Of a stretch of 12,272 nucleotides of DNA, positions 4,116-11,937 are shown piece after piece; the first letter of the stretch is position 1; each line of letters starts with the position of its first letter. The DNA is taken from assembly GCA_034437575.1 (NCBI GenBank), contig DAOTTY010000318.1, positions 1-12,272 of the forward strand, written 5' to 3'. The stretch comes from DAOTTY01 sp034437575. GTDB taxonomy: Bacteria > Chloroflexota > Anaerolineae > Aggregatilineales > Phototrophicaceae. The position numbers and the translations under genes are program-made. The notes beneath the pieces are model-generated. The model had not been told where the DNA came from, made no database searches, and worked only from the letters and a program-made list of their open reading frames with translations.

Positions 4116-6683
4116 ATGCTAGTCCCGCTTTCATGGCTCAACGACTACGTAGACGTTGACATCCCTGTGGAACTACTGGCCGAACGCATCACCCAGGCCG
4201 GTTTAGAAGTGGCCAAATTGCACTACATCGGTGTGCCGCAGCAGCACGTTGAGGGCGTGCGGATGCCCCCGTCCGATCATCTGGTTTGGGACCGCGACAA
4301 GTTGCTGTTGGGCGCTGTGCGCGAGGTCAAAGCACACCCAGACGCCGACCGCCTGGTGCTGGCGATGGTCGATTATGGCGGTTATGAACTGGAACAGTGC
4401 GTTACCGGGGCACCCAACCTGTTTGAATACCGCGATAAGGGGCCGCTTGACCCGCCCGTGTGGACGGCCTTCGCGGCTGAGGGGGCCGAAGTGTGGGACG
4501 GCCACAGCGACGACCCCGTCCGCATGATTCTGGAAGGCAAAGACCTGCGCGGCATCTACAACAAGAGTATGGTATGCAGCGAGAAGGAACTGGGCATCAG
4601 CGACGAACACGAAGGCATTATCCTGATGCACGAGCCGCCCAAAGACCGGCGCGGCCAGCCCTTCCCACCTGGAACGCCGCTGCAAGATGTGTTTGGGGAT
4701 GTGGTGATTGAAATCGAACTGACGCCAAACCTGGCCCGTGCCTTCAGTGTAGTGGGGGTAGCGCGGGAGGTCGCCGCGATCCTGGGCAACGAACTCTCCT
4801 TCCCTGGATATAACATGCTGGCCGACGGCGCTCCCATCGCTGGCGCAGTCGAAATCGACATTCGTGAGCCGGAGTTGAACCCGCGCTTCACGGTTGCCCT
4901 GCTGCGCGACACCAAAGTGCAGCCCTCGCCCGCCTGGATGCAGCACCGTTTGCGGCTGGTCGGCCAGCGGCCCATCAACAACATCGTGGACGTGACCAAC
5001 TACATCACGTTCGAGTTGGGCCAGCCCACCCACGCCTTCGACTATGACAAACTGGTTGAGCGGGCGGGCGGTGACCCCCCGACGATCATCACGCGGCTGC
5101 CCCAGGAAGGCGAAACGCTGCAAACCCTGGACGCCATCACCCGCGAGTTGCAGCCGCACAACATCCTTGTGACCGACACAGCAGGCGTGCTAAGCCTGGG
5201 CGGTGTGATGGGCGGTGCCGGAACCGAAATCAGCGAAGAAACCACAAACGTGCTGTTGGAAGCCGCCGCCTGGAACTTCATCAACATCCGGCGCACGCAG
5301 CAGTCACAAAAGCTGTTCAGCGAAGCCGGGACGCGCTTTAGCCGGGGCGTGCATCCATCCCAGGCGATTATCGGCTTACAGCGCGGGCTTGAGTTCATGC
5401 GCCAGGCGGGCGGCGGCCAAATCGCCCAGGGCGTGATAGATGAATACCCGCTCCCGCCAGAAACGCTGAATATTGACCTGCCGATTGACGAAGTGCGCCG
5501 CATCATGGGCATGGCCTTCGATGTGGACACTGCTGCGGACATCCTGCGCCGCCTCGAATTTGACGTTGCCATTGATGGGGACGTGCTGCACGTCACCGTG
5601 CCCGATCACCGCATGGACATCGGCACAGGGGTTGTGGGGCAGGCCGACCTCATCGAAGAAATCGCCCGCATTCACGGTTATGATGCCATCCCGACAACAA
5701 TTATTGCCGACGAAATGCCGCCGGGGATGGGCAACCCGGAAGCGAGCCGCATAGAAACACTGCTAGATTTGCTGGTGGCCCTGGGCCTGCGAGAAAACGT
5801 CAGCTATCGCTTTACTACCCCGGAGCGCGAAGCTCAGCTTGTCCCGCCAGGTGAGCCGTCCAGCTTGCCGGATGCAGGCTATGTGACGATGGCCAACCCC
5901 ATTGCCGCCGATAAAACCGTGATGCGGCATACGCTGCTGGTCAACCTGCTGGCCAACGCCGCTGCCAACGCCCGTTATCAGGGGCGGCAGGCCGTGTTTG
6001 AAATCGGCCACGTCTACCTGAAGGGGGACGAACCGCTGCCAGACGAAAGGCTGCGCCTGGGCCTGCTGATGACGGGCACGCGCTCACCCATCAGTGATTG
6101 GAGCGAGCGCGGCGAAGCGGCCAGGATGGACTTCTTCGACATGAAGGGCACTGTTGAGAGCATGTTGGCGGGCATGAACATCACCGATTACACGCTCACA
6201 CGCGGCCAGCACACCACGTTTCATCCTGGGCGCAGCGCAACCCTGCACATCGGGGATGCAGTTGTGGGCACGTTTGGCGAACTGCACCCGCGTGTGGCCA
6301 AAGCGTTTGACCTGACGAGCGCCCCGGTATTCGTCGCGGAGTTCGACTTAGACACGCTGATTGCCAACGCCGCCGAAACCCGTGTGACGCCGCTGCCTGT
6401 CACACCACCCGTGTTGCAAGACATCGCGCTGGTGGTCGAAGACAGCATCACGGCGGGGGAAGTTGAGGCCGTTATCCGGGAGGCGGGCGGCGATTTGCTG
6501 CGGGAAGTCAACCTGTTCGATGTGTACACCGGCGACCCCATCCCTGACGGCAAAAAGAGCATCGCCTACAGCCTGACCTACCAGACGGACGAGAAGACGC
6601 TCACCGACAAGGAAGTGTCAAAGGTTCAGAATAAAATCGTCAAGGCGACCCGTAAGCAGCTTGGTGCTGAACTGCGTAGTTAA
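4116..6683 (+). CDS. pheT: phenylalanine-tRNA ligase beta subunit
   Basis: This is the large subunit of PheRS, which binds tRNA-Phe and edits mischarged tyrosine. In order: the N-terminal MLVPLSWLNDYV; an EMAP/OB tRNA-binding domain (about 40-165) with HPDADRL (74-80) and MVCSEKELGI (152-161); B3/B4 editing domain (about 200-440) with TPNLARAFSVVGVAREVAA, INNIVDVTNY and GQPTHAFDYDKL; B5 domain (about 445-530) with DLIEEIARIHGYDAIP; the catalytic-like core (535-750) with TMANPIAADKTVMRHTLL and GELHPRVA; and a C-terminal FDX-ACB domain (about 763-855) for anticodon contacts. At 855 residues it is longer than the roughly 800 usual, mainly through extra sequence at about 42-60 and 103-145 in the EMAP domain. 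AAGGAGAG precedes the ATG. The stop codon overlaps that of the convergent methyltransferase gene, and there is no terminator between them. Confidence 0.97.
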   Translation: MLVPLSWLNDYVDVDIPVELLAERITQAGLEVAKLHYIGVPQQHVEGVRMPPSDHLVWDRDKLLLGAVREVKAHPDADRLVLAMVDYGGYELEQCVTGAPNLFEYRDKGPLDPPVWTAFAAEGAEVWDGHSDDPVRMILEGKDLRGIYNKSMVCSEKELGISDEHEGIILMHEPPKDRRGQPFPPGTPLQDVFGDVVIEIELTPNLARAFSVVGVAREVAAILGNELSFPGYNMLADGAPIAGAVEIDIREPELNPRFTVALLRDTKVQPSPAWMQHRLRLVGQRPINNIVDVTNYITFELGQPTHAFDYDKLVERAGGDPPTIITRLPQEGETLQTLDAITRELQPHNILVTDTAGVLSLGGVMGGAGTEISEETTNVLLEAAAWNFINIRRTQQSQKLFSEAGTRFSRGVHPSQAIIGLQRGLEFMRQAGGGQIAQGVIDEYPLPPETLNIDLPIDEVRRIMGMAFDVDTAADILRRLEFDVAIDGDVLHVTVPDHRMDIGTGVVGQADLIEEIARIHGYDAIPTTIIADEMPPGMGNPEASRIETLLDLLVALGLRENVSYRFTTPEREAQLVPPGEPSSLPDAGYVTMANPIAADKTVMRHTLLVNLLANAAANARYQGRQAVFEIGHVYLKGDEPLPDERLRLGLLMTGTRSPISDWSERGEAARMDFFDMKGTVESMLAGMNITDYTLTRGQHTTFHPGRSATLHIGDAVVGTFGELHPRVAKAFDLTSAPVFVAEFDLDTLIANAAETRVTPLPVTPPVLQDIALVVEDSITAGEVEAVIREAGGDLLREVNLFDVYTGDPIPDGKKSIAYSLTYQTDEKTLTDKEVSKVQNKIVKATRKQLGAELRS

Positions 6684-7426
6684 ACCGTATCGTCCTGGTG
6701 GGGTTTGGCATACATCCCCACCAGATGCACCTGCCCCTGCGGGTAAACGGCTTCCAACAGGCGCTCTGCGGCGTTGGTCAGGTGAAACAGCGTGTCGTTA
6801 AGGGCCAGATAGGTCGGGTCGCTGATGGCCCGCTGCGTTTGCTGTTGCAGCCCCGCCTGCTCACAGATGTGGCTAACCTGCTGCGGCGTGTTCATGCGGT
6901 AGTACGTCGGGTTGATGAAGTCCTCGTCGCGGGCATAAATCGCTTTGACGAGCGGCTTACTCAGCCAGTCCGGCACCAGGCGGCGCAGCAGCACCACGTA
7001 ATTGAGCGCGTTGGGCGTAATGAACACAAACCGTCCACCGGGGGCCAGCACCCGCGCTATCTCACGGGTTGCGGCCAGCGGCTCCGCCAGATGCTCCAGC
7101 ACCCACGAACACGTCACCACATCAAACGTGCCGCTCTCAAACGGCAGCGCAGTCAGGTCACCCTCCGCCAGATGCGAAATGCCGAACCGCCCGTCAAACT
7201 CGCTGAAGTTCGTCAGGTAGCGGTCTGCCCCCACGACCATTGCCGCGTAGCCGTCGTAATCGGCCACCAACCCGGCAGGGCCACAGCCCACGTCCAACAC
7301 CCGTGCCTGCGGCGTAATGAGGTCGGCCAACCAGTCCCGGTAGATGTCCAGGCCCATCTGATGACCGGGGATCACATCTGTTTTATAGCGCTGGCGGTAG
7401 CGTTCTTGCTTATCGAGGTTGAGCAT
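6680..7426 (-). CDS. class I SAM-dependent methyltransferase (Methyltransf_11 type)
   Basis: The 248-residue protein has the Rossmann methyltransferase signature. Motif I is VLDVGCGPAG (43-52), with an acidic residue for the SAM ribose near Asp68 (VGADRY). GDLTALPF follows at 89-96, FDVVTCSWVLEHL at 101-113 and VLAPGGRFVFITPNALNY at 126-143. The TPN..N segment after strand 5 is common in UbiG/Methyltransf_11 enzymes that act on small molecules, quinones or sugar moieties, but the acceptor cannot be read from the sequence. No membrane segment or signal peptide is present, so it is cytosolic. The ATG lacks a good Shine-Dalgarno; a GC-rich hairpin at 7439-7461 lies just before it. It is 50 bases downstream of the membrane-anchored gene on the same strand and is probably cotranscribed. 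Its TAA overlaps the pheT TAA tail-to-tail. Confidence 0.9.
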   Translation of the reverse strand: MLNLDKQERYRQRYKTDVIPGHQMGLDIYRDWLADLITPQARVLDVGCGPAGLVADYDGYAAMVVGADRYLTNFSEFDGRFGISHLAEGDLTALPFESGTFDVVTCSWVLEHLAEPLAATREIARVLAPGGRFVFITPNALNYVVLLRRLVPDWLSKPLVKAIYARDEDFINPTYYRMNTPQQVSHICEQAGLQQQTQRAISDPTYLALNDTLFHLTNAAERLLEAVYPQGQVHLVGMYAKPHQDDTV

Positions 7427-7438
7427 AAGTTCAGGTGG

Positions 7439-7461
7439 GGGGATGACCTGTAGCCATCCCC
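7439..7461 (-). other. 7-bp hairpin in the leader of the methyltransferase gene
   Basis: GGGGATG (7439-7445) pairs perfectly with CATCCCC (7455-7461) around a nine-base loop. It fills the gap between the stop of the anchored protein gene and the methyltransferase ATG. There is no U-tract after it on either strand, so it is not a standard intrinsic terminator. It could be an mRNA processing or stability element, or could modulate translation of the methyltransferase, which has no clear ribosome binding site. Confidence 0.45.
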
Positions 7462-7476
7462 GTGTGAGGGCGGTGG

Positions 7477-8673
7477 CTAAAAGCCAGCCGGGAAGCCCTG
7501 CGGCGCAGCAGCGGGCTGCTCAACCAGCGGGGCCGCCGACCCGAACGAAACCTCAGCCACTTCGACGCCTTCTAACAGCGAAAAGGTGCTAATGACCTGA
7601 GTGTAGTTGGCCACAGCCTCGGCGGTGTCGTCGGCACGCAGGTCAGCCACATGCAGGTCGCTTTCGCCGTTGAGCAGCGTCAGGTAGCCCGTGCCAGCAA
7701 CGCCCTCAATGGTTTGATAGGTGTACGTCACATCATAACCAGACGTGCCAAACCGGTCTACCGCTTCAACGGTCGTTACTTCACTGACGTTGGGCAGGGC
7801 CAGCGCGTATTCACGGGCCGCGTCTTCGCTGTCGATGCTGTCACCTTCCAGTGCCTCAACGCGCAAGGCAACCCCGTCTGCCTCGATGCTGGCAGGCAAG
7901 CCCTCCGCCGAATCGGTGACTTGCCACGTATTCGGGTAGCGAATGATGTGGCTGTGGGCGTTGTCATAGTAGGATAACCAGTTAATGGGCGTATCCAGGA
8001 AGCGCTCATAGGCGGTGAAGTTGTCCGTCACCGTTTCCAGCAGGAAGATGAGCAGGTCAGTGGCGTTACCGGGTGTGACCACCCGCACGGAATACACATG
8101 CTCGCCGTCGGTCCAGGCGTTCTGGCGGGCAACATACGTCCGGTCGCGGAACTCAAGCTCAAAGTCCATTTGCAGGTAGGCTGTGCCGTTGCGGTTGACC
8201 GTTGTCCGCTGGGTTTCGCGCCAATCACTGTAATTGCGCCAGCTTGACCCCAACAATTGCTCATTGAAAATCGCATTCACAGCCTCGATTGACGAGACGG
8301 GTTCTGCCGGGGCGTCCATACTAACTTCCACAACATTATTGCTGTCGCGCAGCAGCAGGCGGGCGCGGTTGGTTGCCGCATCAAAAGACGACTCAATCGC
8401 CCCCCACTGTGGCGGCTGCGGCACGCCCACGCTAAACAGCCCATTGGCCTGAAGCACATTACGGTCTACTGTGATATTGGCTGTGCTAACGGGCGGCTCA
8501 AAGGTGGGCACGTCCGTCGGACGGGCGAGTTCGGCCTGGGCACGCTGCGCGTCCAGGCGTTGGGCGAACTGCATCAAAAAGCCGGTCATCAAACTCAGCA
8601 CCATCACAATTGCCATACTGACGCCGAAGATCAACACGCTGATGCGTGTGCGTTTTTTACCTGAGTTGCTCAT
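7477..8673 (-). CDS. membrane-anchored extracytoplasmic protein with two PsbP/DUF1795-like domains
   Basis: The 398-residue product begins with a short basic cytoplasmic stretch (KKRTR) and one transmembrane helix at about 11-34, then a helical/Pro-rich linker (35-63), so the rest should face outside. Two similar halves follow. The first, about 74-225, has GLFSVGVPQPPQWG early and VYSVRVVTPGNATDLL late. The second, about 240-367, has SHIIRYPNTWQV early and LHVADLRADDTAEAV late. The 'F.i.yP..W.v' opening and the closing helix with a final '..F...' are typical of PsbP-like or DcrB/DUF1795-like folds. This is a pattern-based guess and the function of such proteins in non-photosynthetic bacteria is mostly unknown. 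The C-terminus is Ala/Pro/Gly-rich. There is no lipobox cysteine. A strong promoter precedes it; the ribosome binding site (AGAGAA region) is poor. Confidence 0.75.
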   Translation of the reverse strand: MSNSGKKRTRISVLIFGVSMAIVMVLSLMTGFLMQFAQRLDAQRAQAELARPTDVPTFEPPVSTANITVDRNVLQANGLFSVGVPQPPQWGAIESSFDAATNRARLLLRDSNNVVEVSMDAPAEPVSSIEAVNAIFNEQLLGSSWRNYSDWRETQRTTVNRNGTAYLQMDFELEFRDRTYVARQNAWTDGEHVYSVRVVTPGNATDLLIFLLETVTDNFTAYERFLDTPINWLSYYDNAHSHIIRYPNTWQVTDSAEGLPASIEADGVALRVEALEGDSIDSEDAAREYALALPNVSEVTTVEAVDRFGTSGYDVTYTYQTIEGVAGTGYLTLLNGESDLHVADLRADDTAEAVANYTQVISTFSLLEGVEVAEVSFGSAAPLVEQPAAAPQGFPAGF

Positions 8674-8714
8674 GATTGATTTTCTCTGTTCTATCTGAGA
8701 TGGAAAGCGCGGCT

Positions 8715-8743
8715 ATCATAGCGCAAAAGCAAATTGATGTTAA
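8715..8743 (-). promoter_or_regulatory. strong sigma-70-type promoter of the anchored protein gene
   Basis: On the minus strand TTAACA (8743-8738), a 17-bp spacer and TATGAT (8720-8715) each match the consensus in five of six positions. The start would be near 8708, leaving a leader of about 35 bases. It is the best promoter by eye in the window, so this gene and the methyltransferase after it need not depend on leuS transcription. Confidence 0.7.
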
Positions 8744-8831
8744 GTGGGGCACGGCGATTGACCGGGTACGCCCATAAGATAGCGAGGATGCCTTATTTTG
8801 CCCCTCTATCGCCCTGCCCGTAACGACTCAG

Positions 8832-8886
8832 CCCTCCCCCCTCGCCTAGCCGCGCAGCGGCGGTCGGGAGAGGGGGGATTGAGGGG
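8832..8886. repeat. GC-rich imperfect palindrome in the leuS 3' intergenic region
   Basis: CCCCCCTC (8836-8843) pairs with GAGGGGGG (8870-8877), and inside it GCCGC (8849-8853) pairs with GCGGC (8857-8861) around a three-base loop. Further C-rich/G-rich flanks (CCCTC at 8832, GAGGGG at 8881) could extend it. No U-tract follows on either strand, so it is not a canonical terminator. Its form (two nested stems, C/G-run flanks, between genes) resembles REP/MITE-like dispersed repeats, but only one copy is in this window, so repetition is not shown. Confidence 0.45.
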
Positions 8887-8931
8887 TGAGAGCGAGTGTG
8901 TTATGCCAAGATACACCCGGTGCCTGAGCAG

Positions 8932-11751
8932 TTACACCACGATATTCACTTTGGGGTCCTGGCCGCCCCGGCTGGGGATAAAGATAATCTTCTTGGGTTC
9001 GCCGCCGTTCATAAAGCGCTGCGCGACTTCACTTTCTACGGCCAGCTTGATGGCCGTGGCTTCGTCAATATCTGCTGGCACCGGAACTGTACCGCGTGGC
9101 TTACCCTTCACCATGATAACCAGGTCAACTGTCTCGTCTTTGGCCTTGTCTGCATCGTAAACCGGGAACGGCTGGTTATGCACGCTGTAGTCCCCGCCGA
9201 TGTGTGCCCACAGTTCCTCCGCGATGTGTGGGGTGAAGGGGGCCATCAGCCGCAGGTTGGCAGAAAGGGCTTCTTTCCATGGGGTTGCGCTCACCTTGCC
9301 ATCGCGCAGCGCCGCCTTGATGTCGTTCCGCAGCGCCATCAACCCGGCGATGGCCGTGTTAAAGCTGAACGTTTCCAGGCCCGTGTCTACCTGCTGGATC
9401 GTCTTGTGGACGGCGCGTTCCAGGTCGCGGTCGGCGTCAGCATCGTCACCTGATGGCGCGTCACTGGTGGTGAAGTCCCACACATCACGCAGCCAGCGCT
9501 CCACACCGCTGATCTGACTGTCGTTCCAGGGGCCGCCCTTCTGCCAGTCAAAGCCGAACATCAGGTAAGCCCGCACCACATCCGCCCCGTACTGGGCAAC
9601 CAGGGCGTCCGGGTCAACCACATTGCCCTTACTTTTGGACATGCGCTGGATTTCCAGGTGGTGCTTGAGTTGGTTGACCGTGTTCTCGCCCTCAATCGAC
9701 GGGATTTCAATCAGGGCACCTTCTGGCACGTCCACGATGATTTCTTCGCCTGCTGCGTCACGCAGATGCAAAATATTCTCTGTGCGGCGGGTCAGCTCCC
9801 CATAAAACACAGCGGGTGCGTTCGGCATGGCATCCAATGCCCCGTCAACCACGCGGATGTTATCTGCAATCAGCTTGCCATTTTCTGTGCGACCCACAGC
9901 CAGCACCATGTCACCGGGGCGCTCTGCACCCAATACCTGCCCCTGGTTGCGCAGCTGCACAAACGGCTCCCCGAACAGGTCATCTTCTTCGCGCCCGTGT
10001 TCACGCGCAATCTTAACCGCCTCATCGAAGATGTTCAGGTCACGCATGGCCTTGGCAAACCAGCGGGCATACAGCAAGTGCATAGTGGCGTGTTCTGCCC
10101 CGCCTGTGTAGGTATCTACGGGCAGCCAGTACGCCGCTTCTTCCGGGTCGAACGGTTTATCGTCCAAACTCGGACTTAGATAGCGGTACCAATACCAAGA
10201 CGAACACATAAACGTGTCCATCGTGTCGGTTTCGCGGCGGTAGCGCTTACCGTCCTTTTCTGTGTACAGGAACGGCTCATAGTACGTGAGCGGGCTGCGC
10301 CCGGATGACATGAACTCAACGTCCTCTGGCAGCGTGACGGGCAGCTCGTCGTCAGCAGCGGCTTGGGGCGTGCCGCTGCGCTCGTCATCTTCCGTTGCCT
10401 CGTCCAGCGGATACAAGATAGGAATGGGACTGCCCCAGTAACGCTGGCGGCTGATGAGCCAATCGCGCAGGCGATAGTTGACCGCCGCTTTGCCCGCCCC
10501 GTTTTCTTCCAGCCAGTCCAATGTCGCGGCAATAGCCGGGTTTTTACGCCCCTTCATGCCGTTGTTTTCCAGCCCATTGATAGGACCACTGTTCATCATC
10601 GTACCGGGGCCATCGTAGGCGGCTTCCAGGTCAGGCACAACAACAGGTTCTTCAACATCTCTTGGCTGCACAACCGCGATGATTTCCAGGCCGAACTTGC
10701 GGGCGAACTCAAAGTCGCGCTGGTCGCCATAGGGCACCGCCATGATGGCCCCCGTACCGTAGGTAATCATCACGTAGTCAGCAATCCAAATGGGCACCTT
10801 CGCCTCGTTTACGGGGTTAATAGCATAACTCCCTGTAAAAACGCCCGTCTTATCGCGGTTTTCGGCTGTGCGCTCAATTTCGGTGGCAACGGCGGCCTGC
10901 TTCACATAGGCTTCCACCTCGGCCCGCCGTTCGTCGGTGGTCAGCTTACCCACCAGCGGATGCTCTGGGGCCAGCACCATGAACGTTGCCCCCCACAGCG
11001 TATCCGGGCGGGTGGTGTAAACTTCCAGCGGGTCACCCTGTTCCGTCTTGAACGTGACGTTAGCGCCTTCACTGCGCCCAATCCAGTTCGTCTGCATGAT
11101 TTTGACAGGTTCGGGCCAGTCGATTTTGTCAAAGTTCAGCATTTCGTCCGCATAGGCGGTATAGCGGAAAAACCACTGCGTCATCATTTTTTGGATGACA
11201 GGCTGGCCGGTGCGCTCGTCCTTGCCATCAATGACCTGCTCGTTGGCCAGCACGGTTTGCAGCGTGGGCGACCAGTTCACCAACGCCTCACCCCGGTAGG
11301 CGAGGCCGTTTTCAAAGAACTTCTTGAAAAACCACTCCGTCCACCTGTAATACTTTGGCTCGCAAGACACAGCCTCGCGCTCCCAATCGAACATGGTCCC
11401 CATGCTGCGAAGCTGCCCCCGCATATGGTCGATGTTGCTGTACGTCCACCTGGCCGGGTGAATGTTGCGGGTGACGGCGGCGTTTTCTGCTGGCAGGCCG
11501 AAGGCGTCAAAACCCATCGGGAACAGCACATTGTAGCCCTTCATCCGCATGTACCGTGCCCGCGCATCCGAGGGCGTCATGGCAAACCAGTGGCCAATGT
11601 GCAGGTTACCACTGGGATAGGGCAGCATGGTCAGGGCATAGTGCTTGGGCTTGCTCCAGTCTACCTCGGCCCGGTAGAGGCGGGTTGCTTCCCACTGTTG
11701 CTGCCACCTCTGTTCAATTTCCTGGGGATTATACGACTGTTTATCGCTCAT
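8932..11751 (-). CDS. leuS: leucine-tRNA ligase
   Basis: This cytosolic class Ia synthetase charges tRNA-Leu. It is complete at 939 residues. The active site has LPYPSGNLHIGHW (43-55, HIGH at 51-54) and RMSKSKGN (703-710, the KMSKS loop). The CP1 editing domain spans about 225-420, with YTTRPDTLWGATF (245-257) and YGTGAIMAVPYGDQRDFEFA (331-350); Asp343 is the conserved residue holding the substrate amine. The zinc ribbon region at 159-190 (NWSPTLQTVLANEQ..., DGKDERTG) has none of the usual cysteines. About 100 residues lie between the DLFGEPFVQL segment (591-600) and KMSKS, larger than the typical leucine-specific insertion. The anticodon-binding (about 775-860) and C-terminal (about 875-939) domains are present. 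AGGAGAG lies 13 bases before the ATG, a rather long spacing. No T-box precedes it. Confidence 0.98.
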   Translation of the reverse strand: MSDKQSYNPQEIEQRWQQQWEATRLYRAEVDWSKPKHYALTMLPYPSGNLHIGHWFAMTPSDARARYMRMKGYNVLFPMGFDAFGLPAENAAVTRNIHPARWTYSNIDHMRGQLRSMGTMFDWEREAVSCEPKYYRWTEWFFKKFFENGLAYRGEALVNWSPTLQTVLANEQVIDGKDERTGQPVIQKMMTQWFFRYTAYADEMLNFDKIDWPEPVKIMQTNWIGRSEGANVTFKTEQGDPLEVYTTRPDTLWGATFMVLAPEHPLVGKLTTDERRAEVEAYVKQAAVATEIERTAENRDKTGVFTGSYAINPVNEAKVPIWIADYVMITYGTGAIMAVPYGDQRDFEFARKFGLEIIAVVQPRDVEEPVVVPDLEAAYDGPGTMMNSGPINGLENNGMKGRKNPAIAATLDWLEENGAGKAAVNYRLRDWLISRQRYWGSPIPILYPLDEATEDDERSGTPQAAADDELPVTLPEDVEFMSSGRSPLTYYEPFLYTEKDGKRYRRETDTMDTFMCSSWYWYRYLSPSLDDKPFDPEEAAYWLPVDTYTGGAEHATMHLLYARWFAKAMRDLNIFDEAVKIAREHGREEDDLFGEPFVQLRNQGQVLGAERPGDMVLAVGRTENGKLIADNIRVVDGALDAMPNAPAVFYGELTRRTENILHLRDAAGEEIIVDVPEGALIEIPSIEGENTVNQLKHHLEIQRMSKSKGNVVDPDALVAQYGADVVRAYLMFGFDWQKGGPWNDSQISGVERWLRDVWDFTTSDAPSGDDADADRDLERAVHKTIQQVDTGLETFSFNTAIAGLMALRNDIKAALRDGKVSATPWKEALSANLRLMAPFTPHIAEELWAHIGGDYSVHNQPFPVYDADKAKDETVDLVIMVKGKPRGTVPVPADIDEATAIKLAVESEVAQRFMNGGEPKKIIFIPSRGGQDPKVNIVV

Positions 11752-11811
11752 AGCGGGTTAAAAGCTCTCCTGTCGTTCTGTGTGTTGGTTCCGTCCTGTT
11801 CATGGCGCTCG

Positions 11812-11840
11812 ATTGTACCAGACAGGATGCAAATCGAAAT
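11812..11840 (-). promoter_or_regulatory. possible leuS promoter
   Basis: On the minus strand TACAAT (11817-11812) is a very good -10 element. The -35 region at 16-17 bp (around 11834-11840, TTTCGA or ATTTCG) is poor. It lies just after the terminator of the small upstream gene, which is where a leuS promoter would be needed; the leader would be about 55 bases. Confidence 0.4.
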
Positions 11841-11871
11841 GCGGCGGCATCCGCAGCAGGCTGTAAAACGC

Positions 11872-11898
11872 AAACAGGCGCACGATATTGTGCGCCTG
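11872..11898 (-). terminator. intrinsic terminator of the 55-residue gene
   Basis: CAGGCGCAC (11875-11883) and GTGCGCCTG (11890-11898) form a perfect 9-bp stem with a six-base loop. On the minus strand it is followed by TTTGCGTTTT, an interrupted U-tract. It sits 40 bases after the stop of the small gene and before the leuS promoter, separating the two transcription units. Confidence 0.65.
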
Positions 11899-11937
11899 AA
11901 GACGGTCTGTGCTATGCAGTTGTCGGGATTGTTCAGG

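Noticed and set aside
4203..5159. A 318-codon minus-strand frame inside pheT
   Set aside because: Antisense shadow of a gene with clear PheT domains; low-complexity His/Gln/Val-rich product, no family resemblance.
6698..7453. A 251-codon plus-strand frame opposite the methyltransferase
   Set aside because: The minus-strand frame has SAM motifs I and post-II in correct order; the plus frame is Arg/His/Gln-rich with no motif.
11752..11871. A T-box or other amino-acid leader before leuS
   Set aside because: No T-box motif (GGTGG.ACCGCG), no specifier-type stem and no second terminator between the promoter and leuS.
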